Origin: Sequoia sempervirens
Lineage: Eukaryota > Streptophyta > Pinopsida > Cupressales > Cupressaceae
Length of the DNA stretch: 64,000 bases
Assembly: GCA_007258455.2 (NCBI GenBank)
Contig: VDFB02000003.1
Span: 44,016,077 to 44,080,076, forward strand
Reading direction: 5' to 3'
The notes beneath the pieces were generated by a model. It had not been told where the DNA came from, did not search any database, and saw nothing but the letters and a program-made list of their open reading frames with translations. Shown piece after piece: positions 38,084-49,829 of the stretch (positions are counted from its first letter, which is position 1; each line of letters begins with the position of its first letter). The translations under genes were made by a program, and so were the position numbers.

Positions 38084-41000
38084 ATATTCTAAGCTAGAAT
38101 ATTCGTGGCCTTAATGGCCCAGAGAAGCGACGTCTTCTCAAATGATTGATTGAAGTTAAATTCCCTGATATTCTTTTGCTTCAGGAAACCAAAATGGATG
38201 AGGAGCGATTTATAGATCTGGTCCCAAGGTTCTAGAGAAATGGGGAAGGGGTTGCAAATAATGCTATGGGCACGGCTGGTGGTATTGCTATTGTGTGGAA
38301 ATAAAACTCTATTGTTGGGATATTGGTGGAAGCTTCGCAATATTGCATCTCTGCTCATTGCCATTTCCTTCAGAGTGGTGAGCAAGTATTGGTTACAAAT
38401 GTCTACGGGCCTTCTTTGGATGGAGATAGGTTGGAAGTGTGGGATTACCTCAAAAATTTTAGAGTGGTTAATGGGATGGGTAATTGGCTTGTGGAAGGTG
38501 ATTTTAATGTTGTGTTGTCTCCCTAGGAGAAGGTGGGAGGTAGGGCCCTTTCGTCTCCTGGCTCATTGGCTTTTAGAAGTCTTTGCGAAGATCTGGCCTT
38601 CACTGATATTAGGCCTAAGGAAGGATGGTTCACTTGGTCCAATAAAAGAACTGGGGATGACAATATTAGAATATGACTAGATAGATTCTTGGTTAACTCT
38701 GACTGGTTCTTGGGTTCAGACAATTTTATTTCCAAAGTCAAGCATTTTGGAGGTTTTGATCATTGGCCAATCTCCCTCATTGTTAACAAAGCCCTGAAGC
38801 CCAAAGGTATCCCCTTCAAAATGGAGGCTTTCTGGTATGAGCATCCAGAGTTTGAGCAGCTCTTGGCTGGTTGGTGGAAGGCAGATGTCAAGGGGTGTAA
38901 AAGGTACATCCTCTATAAAATGCTTAAGGGGGTTAGTAGGAAAGCTAGGTTATGGAAAAAGCATTCATTCGGTGATCTATTCGAAAAGAAAGTCAAGGCG
39001 GAATTGGACTTGCATCTTCTAGAAACTGGCATTGCCTCCAAGGGTTTCTCCCCTAAGCTAAGGGCTAAGGAACTCGTTCTGATAGAAGAACACAATAGGC
39101 TGCTCCGTATGGAAGAGATATTTTGGCATAAAAAATCCAGGATCAAGTGGCTACGGGAGAGTGATAAGAATACCAATTTCTTTCACATAAATACTAAAAT
39201 AAGGAGTCAACAGAACAAAATCCTCAAGATTTAGACTCCCGAGGGGCTGGTTCTAAATGATGTGGAGGATATACGATTGGCAGGGACGAATTTTTTCCAA
39301 TCTTTGCTTGGTGCCCCTCCTGATCTGGACTTGGTGGCCCAAGAGGAGTTCTTAAGCAACATCCCATGCTTAATTTCAGAAGATCAGAATTATGTGCTTC
39401 TTGCTCCCTTTTCCAGAGAAGAAATCAAGAGGGCGGTGTTCTCCTTGGGTGTTAGGAAATCCCCTGGTCCTGACGGCTTCTAGATGGAATCCTTCCAGAA
39501 ATATTGGCATCTTGTTGGTGAAGATGTGTGGCTTGCTGCTAAGGAGAGCAGGCTTCAGAGAGCTATCTTCAAACCATGGAACTCAACATTTATCGCCCTG
39601 GTTCCCAAGGTCAGAGATCCTAAATTCTTCGATCAATACATGCCCATTGCGCTTTGTAATGTTGTTTAAAAGGTGGTGGCTAAGGCTATGGCATCAAGAT
39701 TGAAAGTCTGCTTGGAGAGCCTTATCTCTGAAGAACAAAGTGGTTTCTTGAAAGGTAGACATATTTTGGATGGCATTGTGACTACCCACAAAGTTATCCA
39801 TTCCATCCAAAGTAGGAAGAAAGAGGGCATGGCTATCAAGCTAGATATGAATAAAGCCTATGAACGAGTTCCTTGGAACTTTCTAATCGATATTAAAAGG
39901 AAGCTGGGATTTAGTGCCTCTTAGTGCAGTTGGATTCATAGTTGCATCTCGTCTACCTCTTATGTTGTTCTTATCAATGGTGTTCCAACTAATTTCTTTA
40001 GTGCAAAAAGGGGGCTATGCCATGGTGATCCACTTTCACCTTTTTTGTTTCTCATTGTGGCTGAGGCCTTAAGCAGATGTCTACAAAAAGAGGTCAGTGT
40101 TGGAAATCTCAAAGGTCTGCAAGTTTCCCAAGGATCTAACAACATTTCACACCTTCAATTTGTGGACGACACCTTTTTATTAGGCGAGGCTTCAGCTAGG
40201 GAGGCTCGGGTGTTCAAGCGTATTTTGGCTCTTTATGAACATGTTGCTAGGAAAAAAGTGAATATGGCCAAGTCTCAAATTTTTTTCTTGAAGAATCCCT
40301 GCTTGGAGAGCTTGGAGATTCAATGGGTCCTGGGATTTGATGTTGCTCAATTGCCTAGCAAGTATTTAGGCATGCCTCTTGTCTTCAAGAAGTCGACTAC
40401 TAATGATTGGGGAAATGTCATAAGCAAGGTTCATGGTATGCTCGACTCCTAGAAAGGTCGTTGGCTCTCCCTTGTTGGGAGGATTACTCTCATAAAAGAT
40501 TCTATGTCTACTGTCCCGATTTATACTATGTCAGCATTTCAAATCACAAGCAAGGTTGCCAAGGTTATTGAAGATACAAAAAGATGCTTTTTATGGCAGG
40601 GCGGCGATGTGAAATTTAAGTACAATTTGGTGAAATGGGATGAGGTGTACAAGCCTATCAGATATGGGGGGCTAGGAATTAGAAAATGTAAAGAGATGAA
40701 TACTGATCTTGGCACTAAATTGGTTTGGAGAGTGTATGAGGAAAAGGATAGACTTTGGAGAAAAATTTTGCAGGCCAAATATCTTCAAAATAACATTGAT
40801 TTTTTATTTAATAAGAACTATACTCTTTCCCAGGGATCGAGCATCTGGAATTTTCTCTTACATTGTAGAAGTGTCATTATTCTTGATTTGAGATGGCGCC
40901 TGGGGGATGGTAGAAAGATTAATTTTTGGTAGGATCATTGGATGGATTGTGGGAAGCTCATCGATTCTCTGCACTTTAGACCTTTAGATTCACACTTTGA

Positions 41001-41301
41001 GGAAGTTGTTGGAAACAAAGTGGTTGATTACATTGAGGGTGCTCCCCAAGATAAAATATGGAAGTTTCTTATTGCCTCTATGGCTGTGTTAAGTAAGTCC
41101 TGTATGGATCTGCAAGTTCAATTGGCTAAATGGCATGTCTTTGGTCCAGAGGAGGAAGATAGATTGGTATGGGGCGACACTGGCTCTGGTCAAGTTACTG
41201 TTTGAGATGCTTTCCTAAAATATTTCTGCAACAAGACGAAGGCGGAGGAGGTTCACAGTAAATTATTTAGTTGGAGAGCTGAGAGTTGCTTTACAAGTTG
41301 A
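38080..41301 (+). pseudogene. LINE ORF2: endonuclease and reverse transcriptase, 13 premature stops, no frameshift
   Basis: ORF2 nicks the target and reverse transcribes the element. The ATG begins the usual 'MNILSWNIRGLN'-type opening, with the Trp codon now TAG. The apurinic endonuclease domain covers about residues 1-230 (LLLQETKM, NVYGP, EGDFNVVL, and the DHWPI end). The reverse transcriptase domain follows, with FKPWNSTFIALVPK, LISEEQSGFLKGRHI, IKLDMNKAYERVPW, GLCHGDPLSPFLF and the catalytic FVDD at about 40160. The part after LSLVGRITLIK and SAFQITSKVAK is the thumb/linker. All recognised blocks stay in one frame for about 1073 codons. Stops lie at 38095, 38143, 38233, 38302, 38524, 38674, 39232, 39481, 39667, 39922, 40450, 40930 and 41203. 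It ends before any zf-RVT/RNase H domain. Confidence 0.92.
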
Positions 41302-41450
41302 TCCCATTGCTCTAAATCCTAAGTGGTTCAAAATTATGATCCCTAGTCAATAGGTAGCTACATAGAAATATGTTTGTACAATTAATATCCACTCCCTTCT
41401 ATGATAAATACTAATCCTCAAGACTTTACCTTCACTTTGGGTATACCATT
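41302..41450. other. Short spacer between the LINE and an LTR
   Basis: Unrecognised 149 bases, possibly eroded LINE sequence. Confidence 0.4.
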
Positions 41451-43089
41451 TGTTAGATGGACATGATAACTGAGAGGGGGGGTGAATCAGTTGTACATTA
41501 AAAAAATTTAATCCCTCATCAACATTCAAACCCTTGTTAGCCTTTAAAACCTTATCATGCATTAGTAGAATATAAACATATAAAACAACAATGCAAGCAC
41601 ATCCAAACACATAAGAACACCAAATTTACATGGAAAAGCCAATAAGGGGAAAACAACAGTGGGGATTAGCTCACATATATATGAATAACAACACTAAATA
41701 CAATTAGGCTCACTACCTAGAAAAAGAAGAAGGGCTCACTATCGGGTGGCTCACTGCCAAGAAGAAATAAGAATAGAAGAAACCATTCCAAAGAGATTCA
41801 CTATCTCAAAGCAACAAGAAAATCCACCATTACAACTCTATGCTATCCACAACCTGTGAATCACTGCCTCCAACAACTTCAAGCACACTGAAAATGTAGA
41901 CACCTTTTAATCACTGCATTTAGAGTCATAGACATTAAAGATCACATTTAGATCACTACACTTGATCACATTCACATCTAACACTTGCCACACCACATCT
42001 CAAACAACTCACCTTGCATTTATACCATATGCAACCTAAACAATCTCAATTAGGTTGGCCTTAATGAAATGTATGCACCTCAAACGTGTAACCACTAAAT
42101 AGGTTTGCACCAAACACTTCCGTTGTGGAAATAAGTGAAGGAAGAACACACCAAGGATTAACTAGGACCCAAATATACATCACCATGCTACTCAACACAT
42201 TCACAATCCATGAGGTACCTCTACAAATAGCGCTAGCACACCAGGTCAGCCAAACCTGAACTAACACTACAATCAACCACATACACACATCTCCAAGTCA
42301 CATGGACCACATAGAAACACTTCACAATATTCACACAACATATCAAAATATTCTAGCATCATTAGAATATTATGCAACTCTGCCACAACACCTAAAACTA
42401 AAAACATCATTTTGTGCAACTAGACATACTACCACAGAACACAACTTATGAATCCAGATTTGTGGAAAAAATCAACAATAGAAACTTCAAGAGAAGGTAG
42501 ATATGGATAATATAAGCATGTTCCAAAATCCACAAGAACAAGAAACCTCACTAGGGAGAAATGTAGAGCAATCTCATTTATCCCAGACAACCTTCTACAC
42601 AAGTAGACACTCTGTCAAACTCAACTTTCACTAAAGAATGATCTAGAAACTAAAAATTTGGATATAGGACCTTTGAACACCTCTGATCATAATATCCAAA
42701 CCACACAAGCATATCTTCAACCATGAAGAAATGTTGAGCCCAATATTAAACACACCTCTATCACACTACACACTCTTTTATTCAAATTTTCTCAAAAGTA
42801 CTTGGAAACCAAGTGAACTTACTACATTAGCCACACCAACACAACACTACAACACCTTCTCATCATGACTACAGTAGCTGCAATACCACTAATCTCCATA
42901 TCTACAATATTTTCTCAACACCACACTAGAGGTTGGCATCGACTTGACAACACTAAAGACAACATAGTGCAACACACTCACTAATGACATCAATGAAAAC
43001 ACTGCAAAAACCTTTTTGACCATACTAGAGGTTGACATCAATGACCAACTATTGACATCAATGACAAAACTAGCAAAATAATTTCAACA
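41451..43089 (-). repeat. Copia-type LTR (third family), truncated element
   Basis: Starts TGTTAGATGG and ends TTCAACA, 1639 bases. Like the other copia LTRs it has the AACTGAGAGGGGGGG hairpin region near its left end, CTCACT words around 41700-41760, and a purine tract after its right end. No second LTR and no matching flanks (CCATT against ATCTC) were found, so this is not a clean solo LTR but the 3' end of a minus-strand element whose body is mostly lost. Confidence 0.75.
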
Positions 43090-43310
43090 ATCTCCCCCTT
43101 TGTCATTGATGGCAACACCAGCTCTAAAAAACCATCAACAACAAAAGTAACTCTGCATTAAGCAACACTCCTCCTTACTGGGGTACACATCACTCTCTCT
43201 CTTTACCTCTATTCTTTAGACACCATTCTCTCTACAATTTCTCTCCCTATTTGAGGAGTTCTTCAACCATTACTTTTCCCCTTTAACATCTATTATTTCC
43301 TTGTGGGTGG
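43090..43310 (-). mobile_element. Internal stub of the element attached to the 41451 LTR
   Basis: Begins with the minus-strand purine tract AAAGGGGGAGATT and continues with sequence like that inside the other copia elements next to the tract (TTGTCATTGATGGCAACA). It then changes to unrelated DNA near 43310. No coding sequence remains. Confidence 0.6.
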
Positions 43311-43366
43311 GTGCAAAAAGTTGGGGGGCCAAAAAGTGGCTAGCTTTTCTTAAAAAGATTGAAAAT

Positions 43367-43451
43367 CCATAACAAGCTCATGTTATGGCTTGGTGTGATT
43401 GATCCCTCGGTCACACCAAGCCTATAAGGCACTCACATTATAATGTGAGTG
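43367..43451. other. Three consecutive inverted repeats
   Basis: CCATAAC (43367-43373) pairs with GTTATGG (43382-43388). GGCTTGGTGTGA (43387-43398) pairs perfectly with TCACACCAAGCC (43411-43422). A perfect 22-base palindrome centred on ATTATAAT fills 43430-43451. They lie about 270 bases upstream of the multi-exon relic and could be its promoter-proximal structure or the subterminal part of a DNA transposon. Confidence 0.85.
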
Positions 43452-43720
43452 CGTTATGAGTATTTATAAGAAAACAAAAAGAAAATCTAAATCATTTTAG
43501 ACTGTCATATTTCTTCATATGCGGCTTGCAAACCCTTCCAAAGCATGGTTGTGCTGTGGAGACCTCAAATTCACCAATTTTCTTCATCGAATTTCTACTC
43601 TTTCTTTTCCATAATGCCACTACATCAACAAGAAGCTCAGAGGTGTAAGCTTTTATTGTTTTTTTTAATTTGTTGTTAAATAGGTAGATTTAATATGTTT
43701 TTGATGTTAATTTCTTTTAG

Positions 43721-46059
43721 GAGTTGAAAATCCACCTAATTCTCCTTCTCAAAATCATTTTCTTCCTCATGAACAAGCACACCAACAAAATCCTGATGAA
43801 CAACCACAACAAAAAACTCCTCCAACAATTCCTCAACATCCTCCTAGAACTCAACAAAATTTAATGGGGGAAATTGGAAACAAAAAAAATAAAAAAATAA
43901 GGAGTTAATTGCGATTTTGAATGATCTTGTAAGTTCAATCTCAGAAGGAACCAAGCTTGTAAATTCACTTCAAACTATCTTAACACATGTAGATGCAATT
44001 AGCTATCAATTAAGTGGTTGGGAAGATAAGAGGTGGGAGTGTAGAGATTTTTATGCAGATAAATTATCATACAAACAAGTAAAAAATGAAAAATTTACAA
44101 AATATGACTTGTGTTCACTATTCACTAATCCACGTACAAATCAAACTCTTGACCTTAATAGCAAGAGTTTTCCTATTCATTGGTGCAACCACCAAGGGAT
44201 AAAGGAATTTTTTTGGAAGAGGGGGTGGATGGTTTTTGACCATCCTCCATGCAACAATAACGAGGTCCCCCAATATTTCTTGAGGAAACTCTACTACAAG
44301 TTCGTCCTCAACAAAATCCCCAACTATTTTAATATGTGGGACTTTTAGGGGAAAGATGGTGGGTCGGCATAGGATAGACTAGGTACACATCTCGATCCTC
44401 AACGGAAAGCGAGATGAGCACTCGCGAGGTCGAATTATGAGCACGTTGCTATCCCTTCTATCGTGAAGGAGAGTGCTGAGGTGGACACTCTACGGTCTAT
44501 TAGTTCTCTAACCTAGAGTATCATCCAACGTGCGAGTCCTGCAGTACAACATCAGCCAGGGGAGAGTTTGAAGGGTAGGGTTCCACCCCATTCTTTTCAA
44601 GTTTGTGGGTTGGCCTATACATATGACCCCATAGATAGTCAGGAGGTTGGTGCACATGATACGTGTGCAGCTGCCCAGTTGGTGATGGCAGATGTCATCT
44701 TGAATGAGGCTTTCGACCTCGATACTCAGGTAAATGTTAGGATGTTCATTGAATTGAATTTATTAAATTTCATTTTCATTTTTGAAATGCAAGATTAACT
44801 AATTTAGTTTAATGATTGTAATAAAATTTCAAGGTTATAGTGTTGATATTTTTTCACTGGCCCTTCACCTATTTTTTACTCCATTGCATCTATTGCTGAG
44901 GTATGTAACTAGTAAACAATTATAAATATTACATGTGAGTAACATTGTTATATGAATGGTATTCTAATATCTGATTTTGGATGTTGAATAGGTTAATATT
45001 GGAGGTTTCACGAGAACACCTTCTAGTGGCAGTGGAGTTCAAACCTTCACTCAGGTAATAGAATAAATATTTTAACTAATGAATTGTACTTAATAGATTT
45101 GTGTAGTTTATATTCATATCATTGATTACATTGCATTGCACATCTTTCAAACTCGAAGAATTACTTCACATTGCATAACTAATAACTAGATGTTGATAGA
45201 TGACAAAATTTCAATTACAATATAGTTTTTAGAAAGTCAACATAAGCAGTGATGCAATTACTTCACATAGCATAACTAATAACTAACTAATGTTTGAAAA
45301 AAATGCCTAAAAGAAATGTGGTCTCATGGTGATGGAATGCCATGACAAACAAATTTGTCATGGCATTCCATCACCATGAGACCACATTTCTTTTAGGCAT
45401 TTTTTTGAACAATTCACTACCTTCTCTATGCTACCACATTTTTCATACATGCCTACCAAAGCATTTTATGAAACAGTTCACTGCATCACTGCTATGGATA
45501 AAATCCTAAAACAGGTGCTTTCGAACAAGCTATGGATAGGGAAAATAGTAAGCATAATAGTAAGAAATATATAGTTTAATAAGTACTCAAAATTTTGTAA
45601 ATTATCTCATACATTATAAGCCATGACCTGCATCACTATTCTACTTTTTGTGATGGAAGTGAAATCACCTCTAGATGTTGATAGGGTAATGGAGCAAGGT
45701 GTAACTTTTGCAATAGACAACTTGATGCCTCTCATGGGGGTATGAGGTAGATTAGTAAATTTCAAATTACATTCATTGTTATAGCTATTAGTTAGTGAAA
45801 AATCAAATGATTATTGATTCATAGTTTAATTTCTATTTGGATGGTTTCTATAAGACTTGGGCATGCCACATCATGAGCATGTGAATCTTTCATGTGAGGA
45901 GAGAGATCGTCTAGTGGTGGTAAGTGATTATTTTGTTAAATATGTTATTTTTATAATGTAATTTCTATATATTAATGTCTTTACTTGTTATTGTAATAGA
46001 TAAGGCTTGATGAGGAACTAAACCCTAGGAGGAGCAACCCTCGAGTTCAAGGTAAATGA
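43721..46059 (+). pseudogene. Unidentified multi-exon coding relic
   Basis: The main exon-like block (43721-44729) follows a typical acceptor (TTAATTTCTTTTAG). It reads a Gln/Pro-rich start (VENPPNSPSQNHFLPHEQ), then after a one-base shift in an A-run NDLVSSISEGTKLVNSL and a Trp/Cys/His-rich part (KSFPIHWCNHQGIKEFFWKR). Four in-frame stops from 44346 on interrupt it, and the frame resumes through EVGAHDTCAAAQLVMADV to DLDTQ followed by gtaaatg. Smaller blocks with AG and GT borders follow at 44992-45054, 45686-45739, 45855-45919 and 46000-46059. The last ends RRSNPRVQGK and a stop, and none of the four has an internal stop. A GT...AG interval (about 43650-43720) precedes the main block. I recognise no family; it could be a host gene relic or the gene of an unknown DNA transposon. 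Splice phases do not all match, so some blocks may be missed. Confidence 0.5.
45297..45406. mobile_element. Foldback/MITE hairpin, perfect 53-bp arms
   Basis: Left arm 45297-45349 and right arm 45354-45406 are exact reverse complements around a 4-base loop (CAAA). The arms include AAATGTGGTCTCATGGTGAT. The element sits in an intron-like interval of the relic above. Related hairpins occur at 49830-49889 and 50707-50778, so this is a mobile family. Confidence 0.9.
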
Positions 46060-46739
46060 GTGTCATATGCATCGCCATCCACTCAACCACCAAAGGCCAC
46101 CCATTTGTTTCATTCACTTGGAGGGAAATGACTTTTGATTGAGGTCCTTTGTTGTATGCCTATATGGCATTTTTGGACATATTTTGTATTGCATATATTT
46201 GACATCAAATGCCTATATGGCTATTTTATATATTTTTTATACTTATATCAACATATATTAATGTATTCCTACATGGATATTTGGTTAATACAAATAATTT
46301 TTATTGATGGTGTCCATATTTTCATTATAAATCCATGCTTCAATAGATACTTGTAGATTTTTTAATTCAAAAATTTAAAATCCAAGTGTTTTCCATGCAC
46401 TCTTCTTTTTTATAATTATAAATATATAATAAAGTTTGAACATTATTGTCCTATAATATTATTGAACATTAAATCAATCATATGAATATAGTAACTCTTC
46501 ATGATTCATGCTTCATGTGCTTCATGAAGGAAATTCATGTGTATGTTTGATGCTTCATGCTTCATGCTTTATATCATTGAGGAAGACATCTACCATTCCA
46601 CATGTATGCTTGATGCTACCATTCAATTGTATGCTTTATGATTCATGTATTATGTAGATAAAGAAAATAGCATAAAACTATTGACAAAAGAAAATGGAAA
46701 GTAACAACTAAATCTCACAAACAAAAACTTAGGGCATGC
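46060..46739. other. AT-rich spacer
   Basis: No gene. Short words such as GATTCATGCTTCATG and TGCTTCATG recur around 46500-46640, a weak local repeat. Confidence 0.5.
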
Positions 46740-49420
46740 AAGTATTATTAAAGATCATAAGGGCATTGGAAAGACTATGAACCTTTTATATCGAGCATGG
46801 TGACCATGCCTAGCATAGATTTTCCAGCCTATATGTTTTGGTGTTAAATGTTTGGCCTCGAAAAGGACAAAACAAAAAAGTAGCCTACCTTGTAACTTTA
46901 CACTACATGCAACTGATTCGTTTTTCATCAACTGAAATTTATTCACCATAGGAAAACGACTTGGATCTATCAAAAACTGAGAGAGGTTATTGTAGATAGG
47001 CCCTACATGATCCTAGAGCCTTAGATGGAACATTTCCAAGTGCCACGATTTTTGAGTAATCACTCGTTAAAATTTTCTACCCTTTTGCACTTTGGTCTCT
47101 TAAGAGACTTCACTGGTACAATGTTGCTCAGACTGTTTCAACATGTTTGGGTGCAAAAGAGGACCTTTCCTAGCATAAAACCACCCATACGAACATTTTG
47201 AAATAGTCGGTTTAGTCATATGATGAACAAAACAAAAGTTACACCACTTTCCAACTTTACACTACATGCAACTAACCTATTTTCCATCAATTGAAATCTG
47301 TTCACCACGGGAAAATGACTTGGAGATATCAAAAAATGAGAGAGGCTATTGTAGACGGGCCCTACATGATCTCATAGCCTCAAATAGAGTGTTTCCAAGT
47401 ACCATGGTTTTTGAGTAATCACTCATCGAAGTTTTTTTCCCTTTTGCACTTTGGTCTCTTAAGAGACTTTGCCGGTAGAATGTGGCTCAAACCATTTCAA
47501 CATGTTTGGGTGAAAAAGAGGACCTTTCTGATCATAAACCCACCCATACAGATGTGTTGAAATAATTGGTTTGGTCGTATGATGAACATAATGAAAGTTA
47601 CACCACTTTCCAACTTTACACTACATGCAATTGATCTATTTTCCATCAACTGAAATCAGCTGACCACAAGAAAACGACTTGGAGTTATCAAAAAATGAGA
47701 GAGGTTATTGTAGAGGGGCCACACATGATCTCATAGCCTCAGAAGAAGTGTTTCAAGTGCGATGATTTTTGATTAATCGCTCGTCAAAGTTTGCTACCCT
47801 TTTGCACTTTGGTCTCTTAAGAGACTTTGTCAGTAGAATATGGATCAAACCATTTCAACATGTTTGGGTGAAAAAGATGACCTTTCCTAGCATAAAACCA
47901 CCCATATGGATGTGTTGGAATAGGTGGTTTGATTGTATGAAAAACAAAATGAAAGTTGCACTGCTTTCTAACTTTACACTACATGCAACTAACCCATTTT
48001 CCATCAAATGAAATCTGTTCACCTTGAGAAAATGACTTGGAGCGATTAAAAACTGAGAGAGGTTATTATAGAGGGGACCTACATGATCTTGTAGCCTCAG
48101 ATGGAGTGTTTCCAAGTGCCACGGTTTTGAGTAATCTCTCATCAAAGCTTGCTACCCATTTACACTTTGATCTTTTAAGAGACTTCGTCAGTATAATGTG
48201 GCTCAGACCATTTTGGCATGTTTGGGTGAAGAAGAGGACCTTTCCTAGCATAAAACCACCCATACAGATGTGTTGGAACAGTCAGTTTGGTTGTATGAAA
48301 AAGAAGAAAAAAAAGTTACACCACTTTCCAACTTTACACTACATGCAACTGACCCGTTTTTCATCAACTAAAATTTGTTCACCAAAGGAAAACAACTTGG
48401 AGCTATCAAAAACCAAGAGAGGTTATTGTAGAGGGGCCCTACATGATCCCATAGCCTCATTTAGAGTGTTTCCAAGTTCCACAATTTTTGAGTAATCGCT
48501 CGTCGAATTTTTCTGTCCTTTTGCACTTTGGTCTCTTAAGAGACTTTTCCAGTAAAATGTGGCTTGGACTGTTTCGACGTGTTTGGGTGCAAAAGAGGAC
48601 CTTTCCTAGCATAAAACCACCCATAAAAATGTGTTGGAATAGTTAGTTTGGTTGTGTGACAAATAGAACGAAAGTCACACCACTTTCCAACTTTACACTA
48701 CATGCAACTGACTCGTTTTCCATCAATTGAAATTTGTTGACCATAGGAAAATGACTTGGAGCTATCAAAAACTGAGAGAGGTTATTATAGAGGGGCCATA
48801 TGTGATCTTGTTGTTGGACTTGTCATTGCACCAAAAGGTTGACCTGTCAATGCCTGATACAAGCATCAGTTAAGATCCACAGGAGGCGGTTAGACCATGT
48901 CACAAACCCAAGTGTTGTGCTGCAAGGAAGACCAAGGGACACACCATCTTGCAACAATCCCCCCTAGCACAAGCAAGGGGCTTGAACTTGTGACCAACTC
49001 TGAGACCAATTGTTGGCCTTATCGTTGCACCAAAAGGTCGACCTATCAATGCCTGATACAAGCATAAGTTAAGATCCACATGAGGCGGTTAGACCATGTC
49101 ACAAACCCAAGCATTGTGTTGCAAGGAAGACCAAAGGACACACCATCTTACAACACTTTTAGCCTCGAATGAAGTGTTTCCAAGTGCCATGGTTTTTGAG
49201 TAATTTCTTGTTGAAGTTTGTTGCCCTTTTGCACTTTGGTCTCTTAAGAGACTTTGCTAGTAGAATTTGGCTCGGACCATTTCAGCATGTTTGGGTGCGA
49301 AAGAGGACCTTATCTAGCATAAACCCACCCATACAGACATGTTGGAATAGTTGGTTTGATCACGTGACGAATAGAGAAGAACCTACACACGCACCTTCCT
49401 CAACTTCTCAAGAGCATAAA
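46740..49420. repeat. 359-bp tandem repeat array (about 6.5 copies)
   Basis: The word GAGAGGYTAT begins at 46981, 47340, 47699, 48057, 48417 and 48776, spacings 358-360. Every unit also has CACTTTGGTCTCTTAAGAGAC, with small changes, and CCTTTCCTAGCATAAA. Units differ by roughly 10-15 percent, so this is an old array. The last unit is split by the TRIM element. Open frames seen in it on both strands follow the DNA period and have no protein signature. Confidence 0.9.
48812..49155 (-). mobile_element. TRIM (miniature LTR element) inside the satellite
   Basis: Two 145-base direct repeats (48812-48956 and 49011-49155), both TGTTGG...CAACA, flank only 54 bases. On the minus strand the interior begins ATTGGTCTCAGAG, close to the initiator-Met primer site TGGTATCAGAGC, and ends in TAGGGGGGAT before the next repeat, a purine tract. 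The flanks CTTGT (48807-48811) and CTTTT (49156-49160) are a 5-bp target duplication with one change. Removing the element and one duplicate restores the satellite unit exactly as seen at about 48087. The repeats differ at about 12 of 145 positions. It codes for nothing. Confidence 0.93.
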
Positions 49421-49453
49421 TAATCTCTTCATTGAATACATTATGTATCTCAT

Positions 49454-49800
49454 TCAATTTGGCCTACTTATTTTTCTAGTATTTTTAGAGCAAACTAACC
49501 TCCTTTTCGTTGACGAAAAAATATTCTTCTTTTCTTTTAATTCCTTTTCTAATTGGTTAATTTTAGTCTTCAGTTGTTTTGCTTCAATTTCAACACTTCC
49601 AACTATTTCCTTTGCATCTATAACTATTTTTATCATATTACTTCTTCCTTATCATCTATTTCTAGTTGTATTTTCTCCACAGAAGTCTTAAGTCCAAGAA
49701 TCTTTGACTTCATTTGTTCATTTTTCAATCTACCCATAAAGATTGGAATGATTGCGGGATATGCCAAAAATGGAAAACATATGGAAAATGTGGTAGCATA
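49454..49800 (-). pseudogene. Coiled-coil protein relic
   Basis: The minus strand gives a Lys/Glu-rich heptad-like run (GRLKNEQMKSKILGLKTSVE, then QLKTKINQLEKELKEKK) that continues across a one-base frameshift near 49634. A short hydrophobic segment (FPFLAYPAIIPIFM) precedes it. No start, end or family can be set. It lies just beside a foldback element, so it may be a captured gene fragment. Confidence 0.4.
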
Positions 49801-49829
49801 GATAAGGCAATTATCTGATTGAAAAAATG

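Larger units (their letters stand above)
36664..41301 (+). mobile_element. L1-type LINE, two ORFs, 3' truncated
   Basis: A plus-strand non-LTR retrotransposon with a zinc-knuckle ORF1 and an ORF2 holding endonuclease and reverse transcriptase. The RNase H/zf-RVT end, the 3' UTR and the A-tail are missing; an unidentified 149-base stretch and then an LTR at 41451 follow. No 5' UTR or target duplication could be delimited. Both ORFs are interrupted by stop codons. ORF1 has one frameshift and ORF2 has none. Confidence 0.9.

Noticed and set aside
41451..43089. Clean solo LTR
   Set aside because: The flanks do not match as a target duplication, and a purine tract with internal sequence follows the right end, so it is a truncated element.
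46755..48495. Open frames in the 359-bp array, up to 152 codons
   Set aside because: Each follows the satellite period, overlaps others on the opposite strand, and changes frame between units.
48812..49155. Cassandra-type TRIM with a 5S rRNA promoter in its LTR
   Set aside because: A short GTTAAG word is present, but not the longer 5S internal promoter boxes; size alone is not enough.
46740..49420. CRISPR-like array
   Set aside because: Units are adjacent 359-bp satellites with no alternating short repeats and unique spacers, and this is a plant nuclear sequence.
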